DNA of 64,000 nt from an uncultured Aquimarina sp. (GTDB lineage: Bacteria > Bacteroidota > Bacteroidia > Flavobacteriales > Flavobacteriaceae): positions 1 through 64,000 of the forward strand of contig CANMKK010000015.1 of the NCBI GenBank assembly GCA_947498455.1, given 5' to 3'. A program made the translations under genes and the position numbers. The notes beneath the pieces are model-generated. The model did not search any database and was not told the DNA's origin. It saw only the letters and a program-made list of their open reading frames with translations. Of the stretch, positions 1 through 9,033 are shown piece after piece. How positions within the stretch are numbered: position 1 is the first letter of the stretch; every line of letters starts with the position of its first letter.

Positions 1-246
1 GGTCTCTATTTAAAAACCCGTAAATCCGCTTATATTTAACCAATAAATCCAAAATAACGAGGTTTTTAGACAAACTGCCGTTAAAGTTATAATGATTGCT
101 ATTGGAAAAGATTAATTCATTTCGTCAATGAGTATACAGGTTTTACTAAGAATAGAAGGAAATACTTATATGTTTTAGATTACAAATACCATATTAAACA
201 GGAGGTCGATCACTCAGGAAGACCAAAATCCAAGCCTACTAATGGA

Positions 247-1320
247 ATGGTTCATTTAGTTATAGAAACACCCAAGGATAATTTATTCGAAGAATGGATG
301 TTTTCCCCTACTATGGCCAAAGAAGTGGAGATAAAAATGATAGATAGGAGAATGGAGCGACCCTCCAGAAAAATAAGACTTTCCGGAACCTATTTAATTT
401 ATGAGAAAGTCCACCAAAACCATAACAATCAAGAGTCAAATACCACATCAATAATATTGTCTCCAGATATATATGAAGAGAAAGGAACAGTATTTAATAA
501 GGGGTGGAATATAGGCACATTGTCAGCTGATAATACTGTGATAGAGAATAATGAGATCGAGGAAGGTGAAGAAGAAATGCAAGTACCGATAGATATCTAT
601 ATTGATTCACAGACAGGGCATAGATTTTCTGAAATTAAATCTAATACAGAAACGTATAGAATTATCCATGATTTGGACTACACGGATGTTCTAGAAGAAT
701 ATTCATCAAGAATTAATAGTAAAGAGGCTATTGATCAATTAAAAACGTTAAGTAAAGAAGTTGAAATTGATGATAAAAAAATTCAAATGATGATTCAGAA
801 AGTGGATACAAACTCTAGGATTTCAGAATTTCAAATGTATATTGTGTTGGAAAGAAACTGGATTGATCCATTGAATGTGCCTGCAAAAATAACAGGAGAA
901 GAAGATCAGCACACATTAACTCATGAAGACGGAGAAATAAAAATGAACCTTGATACACTTATAGGTAAAAATGGTAATGTGTATTATAAGAGTCCTAAAG
1001 GTAATCTTGTAATAGGTCAAGTACATGGCCATAATAAAGCTCAGAAGAGTAACTTTAAAAATTTACCAGGTACATCTATAACAGATCGAGAAACTGCGGC
1101 ATTTAACGGTTTCAATATATACGCTATAGAATCATATAAAAATAAACCAGGAGGACAGGCAGTTATTAATAGAGTCGATGGAGTGGGTAAAGAATCCTTA
1201 AATATAGGTGTAACAATTGGTCACTCGGTCAAGGGTGGAGATGCAGGGACGGGCAAAGGAACTATTAATCTAGGTAAGGATGCTATTGATTTTTATAGTA
1301 AAAACCCACGAAAAGAATGA
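247..1320 (+). CDS. Type VI tube protein (TssD/Hcp-like) fused to a JAMM-like toxin domain; N-terminus frameshifted
   Basis: The first ~88 residues match the later part of Bacteroidota TssD (Hcp) tube proteins: the Glu-Trp-Met after the conserved IETPKDN stretch, the LSGTYLIYEK strand and a final Phe-Asn-Lys-Gly-Trp-Asn like the family C-terminus. The frame stays open upstream to 85 but has no start codon before 247; translated from about 175 it gives the missing TssD piece (LDYKYHIKQEVDHSGRP). A plausible true start, ATG at 128 (MSIQVLLRIEGNTY), lies in another frame that stops at 176. One extra T in the T-run at 173-176 would join them. Residues ~90-235 are an unassigned linker. Residues ~236-357 hold His260-Gly-His262 and Ser277-x-x-Asp280, reminiscent of JAMM/JAB metallopeptidase toxins but with longer H-to-S spacing. 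Inference: an evolved-Hcp type VI effector. It overlaps the next gene by 4 bases. The TssD match is fairly sure; the toxin class is tentative. Confidence 0.65.
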   Translation: MVHLVIETPKDNLFEEWMFSPTMAKEVEIKMIDRRMERPSRKIRLSGTYLIYEKVHQNHNNQESNTTSIILSPDIYEEKGTVFNKGWNIGTLSADNTVIENNEIEEGEEEMQVPIDIYIDSQTGHRFSEIKSNTETYRIIHDLDYTDVLEEYSSRINSKEAIDQLKTLSKEVEIDDKKIQMMIQKVDTNSRISEFQMYIVLERNWIDPLNVPAKITGEEDQHTLTHEDGEIKMNLDTLIGKNGNVYYKSPKGNLVIGQVHGHNKAQKSNFKNLPGTSITDRETAAFNGFNIYAIESYKNKPGGQAVINRVDGVGKESLNIGVTIGHSVKGGDAGTGKGTINLGKDAIDFYSKNPRKE

Positions 1321-1856
1321 AAAGAACAGTTTTGAATATTATATTTTTTGTGATTATTGGTAGTCAAATAACTAGCTGTCAAACAATAGTTAAAAGCACA
1401 TTGGTAGAAGATTCTTTCATTCCATATTTATTGCCTTTAGAAACCGAAAAAGCTATTTATGAAAAAATAAAAGACTTGTCGTTAGAGAATTATCTAGGTT
1501 TTACATTTGAATTCAACTCAGATGGTACCATTAGTATATATACTGATATATTTAAGCAAAAATTTGGTAGGGATCATACATTGACTAATCGTAAAATATT
1601 CGTTAATGATAAGTTTTACCCGCTTGTGTTCAATTTAGATGATACTTTTTATGCAGAATCTAAAGGAGGATTTCCGGCAATTAATGTAAGTAGGGTAGAT
1701 CCAAAAAATAAAAGGAATGATATCATCACAGAAGAGAAATTGTCAAATTTAGAACAAAGGGAGAAACTCAGAGCAGTTTATAAACGAAGACATATATTAA
1801 GTCATAATGAACCTATTCTAAAGATTGATGTTAAAGGAAATCTTATTATAGATTAG
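1317..1856 (+). CDS. Lipoprotein of unknown family, candidate immunity protein
   Basis: A 179-residue protein with a lipoprotein signal peptide (hydrophobic residues ~4-18, then Thr-Ser-Cys), so probably anchored in the periplasm-facing or outer membrane. I do not recognise the mature domain; it is charged, rich in Lys, Glu and Asp, with no catalytic motif that I can see. The ATG overlaps the stop of the upstream TssD-toxin fusion (ATGA at 1317-1320), so the two are translationally coupled. A lipoprotein coupled to a predicted type VI effector suggests an immunity protein against a toxin acting in the periplasm. This is inference from context only. Confidence 0.6.
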   Translation: MKRTVLNIIFFVIIGSQITSCQTIVKSTLVEDSFIPYLLPLETEKAIYEKIKDLSLENYLGFTFEFNSDGTISIYTDIFKQKFGRDHTLTNRKIFVNDKFYPLVFNLDDTFYAESKGGFPAINVSRVDPKNKRNDIITEEKLSNLEQREKLRAVYKRRHILSHNEPILKIDVKGNLIID

Positions 1857-1864
1857 GATTTAAT

Positions 1865-2305
1865 ATGAAAATAATAATATTACTTTTAGGGATTGTATTA
1901 TTAACTTCTTGTTTGACAAAGAAAATAGATTCTCCGTCTGTTGTTGATGTAAAAGAAATACCTGATCCAGTAATTCACGAGTCTAAATACATAAGAGAAG
2001 ATGTTATTTCGGGTAAAATTATTCATCAAGATACGAGCTCGACACATCTAGTAGCTATAAAACTAGTAGTGAATGATTCGATTTGCGTAAATACCTATGG
2101 AAATTTTGATAGAGAGTTTTCTATTAATTATGATTCATCTATGATCAAAACAGACAGTTACTTAGAAATTGTTTACCACGGGTACTCAAGAAAAAAAATC
2201 TCTTTTTCGAAACTTTCCAGGAACAATAAAATATTTTTAGAGAAAACAGGTAAATTAATTAGTTTTAAAGAATATAGAGATTTCTACGAGGATATTAGAA
2301 GTTGA
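1865..2305 (+). CDS. Small lipoprotein with carboxypeptidase-regulatory-like fold
   Basis: A 146-residue protein with a short signal peptide ending in Leu-Thr-Ser-Cys (Cys16), hence a lipoprotein. The mature part looks like a single CarboxypepD_reg-like beta-sandwich: a SGKIIHQDT opening strand, a central NTYGNFDREF strand and then LEIVYHGYSRKKI, where the Tyr-His-Gly-Tyr resembles the usual vsy.Gy signature. It begins 8 bases after the preceding lipoprotein gene, so it is in the same transcript as the TssD-toxin fusion. Role unknown; a second immunity or accessory protein is possible. An imperfect hairpin at 2331-2350 lies just downstream but has no T-run. Confidence 0.55.
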   Translation: MKIIILLLGIVLLTSCLTKKIDSPSVVDVKEIPDPVIHESKYIREDVISGKIIHQDTSSTHLVAIKLVVNDSICVNTYGNFDREFSINYDSSMIKTDSYLEIVYHGYSRKKISFSKLSRNNKIFLEKTGKLISFKEYRDFYEDIRS

Positions 2306-2375
2306 TCCGTAATATTTGCGTAAACACAACAATTGGGATTGATCCCCAATAATTCCGATGTATTTTCCAACGTGC

Positions 2376-2416
2376 AAAAAAAATAACCCTTGACAATCAC
2401 TTGACTATCAAGGGTT
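2376..2416 (-). terminator. Rho-independent terminator of tRNA-Phe
   Basis: On the minus strand a 9-bp perfect stem (AACCCTTGA / TCAAGGGTT) with a 14-base loop is followed by a run of eight T. It lies 15 bases beyond the tRNA 3' end. Confidence 0.8.
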
Positions 2417-2430
2417 CTGCTTTTAAGGTG

Positions 2431-2503
2431 TGGTGCCTCCAGGAATCGAACCAGGGACACAAGGATTTTCAGTCCTTTGCTCTACCAACTGAGCTAAGGC
2501 ACC
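2431..2503 (-). tRNA. tRNA-Phe (GAA)
   Basis: The minus strand folds as a cloverleaf of 73 bases: perfect 7-bp acceptor stem (GGTGCCT/AGGCACC), D-arm GCTC/GAGC, anticodon stem AAGGA/TCCTT with loop CTGAAAA giving anticodon GAA, and T-loop TTCGATT. The T-stem has one central U-U mismatch. Discriminator is A and CCA is not encoded, as is common in Bacteroidota. The gene sits between the accessory effector genes and the coaX block. Confidence 0.95.
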
Positions 2504-2519
2504 TTGCTGTAAGCGGATG

Positions 2520-2527
2520 CAAATATA
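2520..2527 (-). promoter_or_regulatory. Promoter -7 box for tRNA-Phe
   Basis: The minus strand carries TATATTTG, an exact match to the Bacteroidota -7 consensus TAnnTTTG, about 16 bases before the mature tRNA start. The same octamer followed by GCA also precedes the tRNA-fMet at 59876. No TTG -33 element is seen at the usual distance. Confidence 0.6.
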
Positions 2528-2600
2528 GAATACTTTTTTAAATGCGCAAAAGAAAATTTTAAAAAAATCGTTTTGTACATTAGCGACTCACAAAAAAGAT

Positions 2601-3332
2601 ATGAATCTTATAATTGATGTAGGGAATACATTTATAAAAATAGGAGTTTTTGAAAAACCATTACTCATTCATAAAGAAACGATTAGCGCTGATAATTTTC
2701 AAATTACTATCAGGGAAATAAAAACTAAGTACCCTTTGATTACAAATGCAATTTTATCTTCAGTTTCTAACCTTAAAGAAGAAGATGTTGATTTAATACT
2801 AAAATTATTTCGTACAACTGTCCTAAATCACACCACAAAAGTACCTTTTAAAAATCTATATAGCACTCCTGCAACACTTGGGGTAGATAGATTAGCATTG
2901 GTAGCAGCTTCTGTAGATCAATTTCCCAAACAAGATGTGTTAATTATAGATGCAGGGACTTGTATTACGTATGATTTTAAAAATAAGAATGAAGAATATC
3001 TTGGAGGTGCTATTGCACCAGGTTTAAAACTTAGGTATAGTAGTTTGCATAACTATACATCTAAGCTACCGTTATTAGAATTAAAAGAACCTGAAAATTA
3101 TATAGGAGATAGTACAAATGAAGCAATTCATTCTGGTATTGTAATGGGGGTTTTACATGAAATTGAAGGCTCAATTGCCAAATATTGCAACACTTATCCT
3201 GATTTAACAGTTATTTTAACCGGAGGAGATGCACATTTTTTGTCTAAAAGATTAAAAAATAGCATATTTGCCACCTCTAATTTTTTGTTAGAGGGACTAA
3301 ATCATATTTTAGCTTTTAATAATAGTCAATGA
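2601..3332 (+). CDS. coaX: Type III pantothenate kinase
   Basis: Phosphorylates pantothenate to 4'-phosphopantothenate, the first step of coenzyme A synthesis, in the cytoplasm. At 243 residues it has normal family length. The ASKHA-fold type III motifs are all present: DVGNT at 6-10 (phosphate 1 loop), GVDR at 94-97, DAGT at 117-120 (phosphate 2 and catalytic Asp), GGAI at 135-138 and TGGD at 207-210. Its stop overlaps the ATG of the next gene (3329-3332). The coaX / outer-membrane barrel / TPR / LptC order recalls the arrangement I know from other Flavobacteriaceae, linking it by position to envelope assembly genes. Confidence 0.95.
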   Translation: MNLIIDVGNTFIKIGVFEKPLLIHKETISADNFQITIREIKTKYPLITNAILSSVSNLKEEDVDLILKLFRTTVLNHTTKVPFKNLYSTPATLGVDRLALVAASVDQFPKQDVLIIDAGTCITYDFKNKNEEYLGGAIAPGLKLRYSSLHNYTSKLPLLELKEPENYIGDSTNEAIHSGIVMGVLHEIEGSIAKYCNTYPDLTVILTGGDAHFLSKRLKNSIFATSNFLLEGLNHILAFNNSQ

Positions 3333-4576
3333 TCAAAAAGATTTTAGTAGTCATTCTGGTAATAGTTACCAGCATATCGTATGCTCAAGAAGGAACTTCT
3401 TCTCCATATTCTTTTTATGGAATCGGGTTACAGAAGTTTAAAGGAACAGTAGAAAATAGATCGATGGGGGGATTGAGTATACTTACAGATAGTATTCATC
3501 TAAATCTTCAAAACCCCGCATCTTATGGAGAGTTAAAATTAACAACCTATACCTTTGGTTCTAATTACAGTGGTTTAAGCCTTGATAATGCTCAGGGGGA
3601 TACCTCATATAAGGATAATGCATCTTTAGAATACCTTGCTATAGGGATACCAGCAGGGAAATTTGGTTTTGGTTTTGGGGTTATGCCTGTGAATTCTGTA
3701 GGATATCAAACTATTTCTACAGAAGATGATGGATCGCAAAATCAGTTTTTTGGAACAGGAGGTCTTAATAAAGTGTTTTTATCAGCAGGTTTTAAAATTA
3801 GCGATGCTATTAATGTAGGTTTAGATTTAAATTATAATTTTGGAAATATTGAAAATAAAGCCATTCTAAGAAAACCTGATGTGCAATATGATACTAGAGA
3901 AATTGTGAAATCTGATTTGTCTGGTGTGAGTATGTCTTTTGGGGTAACATACAAGAAAATGATTTCAGATAAGTTGGAATTATCAACTTCGGTAGTATCT
4001 ACTCCGTCATTTAAACTAAAATCGGATAATAGTTTGGAGTTGGCGACAATACAGGTTCTAAATAATGGTGTAGAAAATGTTGTAGAGAGACAAGAAGTGT
4101 CTGTCGAAGATAGAAATTTAGATCTTCCGGCTGATCTAAAAGTAGGGGGCGGTATTGGTCAGCCTAAAAAATGGTTTGTTGGTGCAGAATATACTTATCT
4201 TAATACAGAAAAGTTAGAGAATAGGTCTTCGGTAATAAGTAATGTTGTTTATACCAATGCATCCAAAGTTAAATTAGGAGGGTATTATATACCTAATTAT
4301 AACTCGCTAACAAGCTACCTTAACAGGATTGTATATCGAGGAGGAATTAGATATGAAGAAACAGGTATCAATATAAATGGTCAGTCTATTGATGAGTTTG
4401 GCATATCTTTTGGAGTAGGATTACCAGTCGGCAACTTATTTTCTAATGTCAATATCGGTTTTGAGTACGGACAGCGAGGTACTACAGACTTTGGCTTAGT
4501 AAAAGAGGAGTTTTTTAACCTCTCATTAAGTTTGTCATTAAATGATCAATGGTTTAGAAAAGTGAAATTTAATTAA
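3329..4576 (+). CDS. Putative outer-membrane beta-barrel protein
   Basis: A 415-residue protein with a signal peptide (cleavage probably after Ser-Tyr-Ala-Gln, residue 20). The mature sequence has many alternating amphipathic strands and an aromatic-rich end (NDQWFRKVKFN), as in outer-membrane barrels. The start of the mature part, Ser-Ser-Pro-Tyr-Ser-Phe-Tyr-Gly-Ile-Gly, is typical of flavobacterial FadL/PorV-like barrels that sit next to coaX. The substrate is unknown. It starts inside the coaX stop codon and is followed 16 bases later by the TPR gene, so it is part of the coaX-LptC operon. Confidence 0.75.
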   Translation: MIKKILVVILVIVTSISYAQEGTSSPYSFYGIGLQKFKGTVENRSMGGLSILTDSIHLNLQNPASYGELKLTTYTFGSNYSGLSLDNAQGDTSYKDNASLEYLAIGIPAGKFGFGFGVMPVNSVGYQTISTEDDGSQNQFFGTGGLNKVFLSAGFKISDAINVGLDLNYNFGNIENKAILRKPDVQYDTREIVKSDLSGVSMSFGVTYKKMISDKLELSTSVVSTPSFKLKSDNSLELATIQVLNNGVENVVERQEVSVEDRNLDLPADLKVGGGIGQPKKWFVGAEYTYLNTEKLENRSSVISNVVYTNASKVKLGGYYIPNYNSLTSYLNRIVYRGGIRYEETGININGQSIDEFGISFGVGLPVGNLFSNVNIGFEYGQRGTTDFGLVKEEFFNLSLSLSLNDQWFRKVKFN

Positions 4577-4592
4577 CTAAAATAATTCAGCT

Positions 4593-5963
4593 ATGAATAC
4601 TAAAATTATATTTACAATAGCGGCAGGATTGGTTCTAGGTGCTACTAATGTTAGTGCTCAGGCTTCTGATTGCGCAACAACAGCTTCTATAGCTTATGAG
4701 CATGCTAAAGTGAAAAACTATGATGCAGCAGAAGAGCCACTATGGAAGGTAAGAAAAGAATGTCCTACGCATAGTCTTGCTACATTTCAGTTTGGAAAAA
4801 AATTACTGGAACATAAATATAAAAAAGCAACAGGTGCTGCAAAAATAGCACTTGCAAATGAGATGATCGGATTGTGGAAAGAACGTCTTCAATATTTTCC
4901 TGCAAAAACGAAAGTAGGAGATATGCATTCTGATATAGGGCAATTGATGTATGATAATAAAATGGGAACTGCAGAAAGTCAGTTTGCAGAATTCCATAAG
5001 GCATATACAGAAGATAAAGGTAACTTTAAACGACCAAAGAAATTATATACCTACTTTTCGTTATTAGTAGATTTACAAGCTAGTGGTAAGAAAGGAGTGC
5101 AGGATGTGTTTGATCTATATGATGATATTACCGAAAAGATAGAAGATGAAGAAAGTAAGAAAGCGAATACAATCGATGCTCTTACAGAAAAAGAAGAGTC
5201 TGGAGCAACACTTTCGTCTAAAGAAAAGAGAAAACTAAAAAATTCAGGAATCAACCTTATAGCATTTAGTAAGGTAAAAGGAGGTATTAACCAAAAACTA
5301 GGTGAACTTGCAGATTGTAAAAATCTAATTCCATTGTACAATGGTCAGTTTGAAGGTAAGAAAACTGATATTAATTGGTTAAAAGGAGCTGCAAGCAGAA
5401 TGTCTGCAAAAGACTGTACCTCTGACCCATTATTTTTTAAACTGGTAGAAGCTTTGCATAAAGCAGAGCCATCTGCTAAGTCCGCATACTATTTAGGGTT
5501 ATTGGCTCTTAAAGATAATAAAACTACCAAAGCTTTAGAGTACTTTAATCAATCGGCGAAATTAGAAACCAAAGCAAGCGACAAGGCTAAAGTGTACTTT
5601 AAGATTGGAGAGGTAATGAAAAAGCAAGGAAGCTTTGGAAAAGCTAGATCTTATTATAAAAAAGCATTGGCGAATAAACCTTCTTTTGGAAGTGCTTACT
5701 TAAGGATTGCTACAATGGTTTCTAAAAGTGCTAATAACTGTGGTGCTGATGTATTTAGTAAAAGAGCAGTATATTGGTTAGCGGCTAAATATGCTAGAAA
5801 AGCAGCTAGTGTAGATCCTAGTTTAAAGAAAACAGCAGCTGCAGCTGCAGCTAATTATAATGCAAAAGCACCTTCTAAAACAGATATTTTTAATAACCCG
5901 GGAATAACTTCTGTAAAAATTGGATGTTGGATAGGAGAAACCGTTAAGGTGCCAAAGCTATAA
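4593..5963 (+). CDS. Periplasmic tetratricopeptide-repeat protein
   Basis: A 456-residue protein with a Sec signal peptide (residues ~1-22, ending Val-Ser-Ala-Gln). TPR-like helical pairs are clear at ~295-375, for example YYLGLLALKDNKTTKALEYF and the following FKIGEVMKKQGSFGKARSYY unit; a charged helical segment rich in Glu and Lys covers ~185-225. Such proteins act as scaffolds; the partner is unknown. The stop overlaps the next gene's ATG by one base (5963), indicating coupling with LptC and a role at the envelope. Confidence 0.8.
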   Translation: MNTKIIFTIAAGLVLGATNVSAQASDCATTASIAYEHAKVKNYDAAEEPLWKVRKECPTHSLATFQFGKKLLEHKYKKATGAAKIALANEMIGLWKERLQYFPAKTKVGDMHSDIGQLMYDNKMGTAESQFAEFHKAYTEDKGNFKRPKKLYTYFSLLVDLQASGKKGVQDVFDLYDDITEKIEDEESKKANTIDALTEKEESGATLSSKEKRKLKNSGINLIAFSKVKGGINQKLGELADCKNLIPLYNGQFEGKKTDINWLKGAASRMSAKDCTSDPLFFKLVEALHKAEPSAKSAYYLGLLALKDNKTTKALEYFNQSAKLETKASDKAKVYFKIGEVMKKQGSFGKARSYYKKALANKPSFGSAYLRIATMVSKSANNCGADVFSKRAVYWLAAKYARKAASVDPSLKKTAAAAAANYNAKAPSKTDIFNNPGITSVKIGCWIGETVKVPKL

Positions 5964-6520
5964 TGCAAAAAAGATATCTACATATAATAAAAAACATTGT
6001 CACGGTATTTTCTGTGACAATGTTTTTTTCTTGTGAATCTATTGTGTCAAAAAAGAAAGGCCTTAATGCAGCAGAAGATACTCCATTGGCCGAAGGTATT
6101 GAGATAAATCTAAAATATACTGATTCAGGAAGACTTGCGGCGGTTTTAAGAACTCCTAGGTTGCTAGATTATACCAATAAATCTTTTGGTTATCATGAGT
6201 TTCCGGAAGGAGTTGTATTGGATATTATAGATAAGGATGGAAAAGTAAGTGTTGTTACATCGGATTATGCAATTTCTTATGAGAGCACCGGATTGATTGA
6301 TATGAGAGGTAATGTAGATATAAAAACTGCAGATAGTACACATCTTCAAGCCCGTCAATTGTATTGGGATACAAATACTAGTTGGATTTTTACAGATCAG
6401 CCATATAAAAGTTATTTGCCAGATGGAACGGTAAACGAAGCAGATGGTTTTGATGCTAATCAGGATTTTACTATATTGAATTCTCGCATAAATGAAGGTG
6501 TGATGTTTATAGAGGAATAA
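5963..6520 (+). CDS. lptC: LPS export periplasmic protein LptC
   Basis: LptC receives lipopolysaccharide from the inner-membrane LptBFG transporter and passes it to LptA. The 185-residue protein has a hydrophobic N-terminus ending in Phe-Phe-Ser-Cys (Cys24), so it is a lipoprotein here, a known variant in Bacteroidota. The mature region has the repeating beta-strand pattern of the LptA/LptC jellyroll (YAISYESTGLIDMRGNVDIK, then LQARQLYWDTNTSWIFTD). Coupled to the upstream TPR gene by a one-base overlap; the small membrane-protein gene begins 9 bases downstream. Confidence 0.85.
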   Translation: MQKRYLHIIKNIVTVFSVTMFFSCESIVSKKKGLNAAEDTPLAEGIEINLKYTDSGRLAAVLRTPRLLDYTNKSFGYHEFPEGVVLDIIDKDGKVSVVTSDYAISYESTGLIDMRGNVDIKTADSTHLQARQLYWDTNTSWIFTDQPYKSYLPDGTVNEADGFDANQDFTILNSRINEGVMFIEE

Positions 6521-6529
6521 TTTTATATC

Positions 6530-6723
6530 ATGAAAATATTTAGATTTTTCGAATTTGCCTACTTGGCCGTAATGTTATTTTTTTTATATCAAGCCTATGA
6601 GGAGTGGGGTGCTGAAGGAGGAAGGAGTATATTATATCTGTGTTTTGCGGCTGTAGCTGTTTTCATGTATTTTTTCAAGAGAAATTTCAGAAAACGGTTT
6701 GATGCTAATAATAAGGATAATTA

Positions 6724-6724
<1 letters not shown>
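6530..6724 (+). CDS. Small conserved membrane protein
   Basis: A 64-residue protein with two hydrophobic segments (~5-21 and ~33-49) and a basic tail (FKRNFRKRFDANNKDN). No known domain. It lies 9 bases after lptC and overlaps the next gene by one base (6724), so it is part of the operon; tight packing between conserved genes is the main argument that it is real. Function unknown. Confidence 0.7.
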
Positions 6725-8013
<1,289 letters not shown>

Positions 8014-8191
8014 TAACTATTTTTTTAAGCCTTATATTTGCTTAACTTACATTTCATAAATACTATTTTGTTAAGTGTTAAAGAATTCTTTGTTTATAAT
8101 GGCTTTTGTATCTTTTGAGGCTATAGGATTTAAAATACCCATTATGTATGTGTAAGAAATGCTTATAGGTGATATATAAATATGTAATAAA

Positions 8192-8884
8192 GTGAGTGAA
8201 AAACAACAATCTAATAGTAAGGTCTTTCCATGTATCATGGCTTATGTTGTTATTGTTTTATTAGATCTTGTTTGTATAGGAGATGATTATTTAGTTGTCT
8301 ATAGGTATATTACAAAACCTTTGATTTTAGTTTTTCTAATTGCATTTTTTTTGCAAAATAATTCAGGTTTGTCAAGAAGAGTGATTCGTCTAATGTTGGC
8401 AGCCTTAGCTTTTTCTCTTATAGGAGATGTTTTATTATTATTTGATAAAGTAGATACGTTATTCTTCATTGGAGGTCTAGTCTCTTTTTTGATGGCACAT
8501 GTTTTTTATATAATGGTTTTTGTAAAAAAAAGAAATACAAAGAAAAAAAATAGGATATTCCCAGTATTAACAACAGTATATGCTGTTGTATTGTTTTGTG
8601 TTATACAGCCAGGCTTAAATGAATTGTTGATTCCGGTTGTATTTTATATGATTGTAATTTTACTAATGTCTAATATGGCTTACCTTAGAGAGGGAAAAGT
8701 TATTGCTTCTAGCTATAGGTTTGTTTTTATAGGGGCATTATTCTTCATGTTTTCAGATAGTTTATTCGCAATTAATTTGTTTTACACCCCACTGTATATG
8801 GGAGATGTTTTTATTATGGCTACATATGCGCTTGCTCAATTTTTAATTGTGTATGGAGTGATAAAAGAAGTGGATATCGAATAA
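8192..8884 (+). CDS. YhhN-family integral membrane protein
   Basis: A 230-residue protein with about eight hydrophobic segments, matching the YhhN/TMEM86 family (eukaryotic members are lysoplasmalogenases; bacterial substrates are unclear). The longest frame uses GTG at 8192; an in-frame ATG at 8237 (residue 16, just before the first membrane segment) is an alternative start. It stands alone after a 178-base gap and before the isomerase gene. Confidence 0.7.
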   Translation: MSEKQQSNSKVFPCIMAYVVIVLLDLVCIGDDYLVVYRYITKPLILVFLIAFFLQNNSGLSRRVIRLMLAALAFSLIGDVLLLFDKVDTLFFIGGLVSFLMAHVFYIMVFVKKRNTKKKNRIFPVLTTVYAVVLFCVIQPGLNELLIPVVFYMIVILLMSNMAYLREGKVIASSYRFVFIGALFFMFSDSLFAINLFYTPLYMGDVFIMATYALAQFLIVYGVIKEVDIE

Positions 8885-9008
8885 AATAATTGTGTTTTTC
8901 TAAGGAGTGTGTTTTTTTAATTGTTTTTAGAAATGAAAAGCAAAAAAAGTTGTAAGGACTTTCTGTTTTTAATTGGTAATATTCTAATAAAATGGTATTT
9001 TCGCCCAC

Positions 9009-9016
9009 TATATTTG
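9009..9016 (+). promoter_or_regulatory. Promoter -7 box for the PpiD/SurA-like gene
   Basis: TATATTTG, an exact TAnnTTTG match, lies 17 bases before the ATG at 9034, giving a very short leader as is common in this phylum. No well-placed TTG is seen upstream. Confidence 0.5.
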
Positions 9017-9033
9017 AATAAATTAAACTTACA

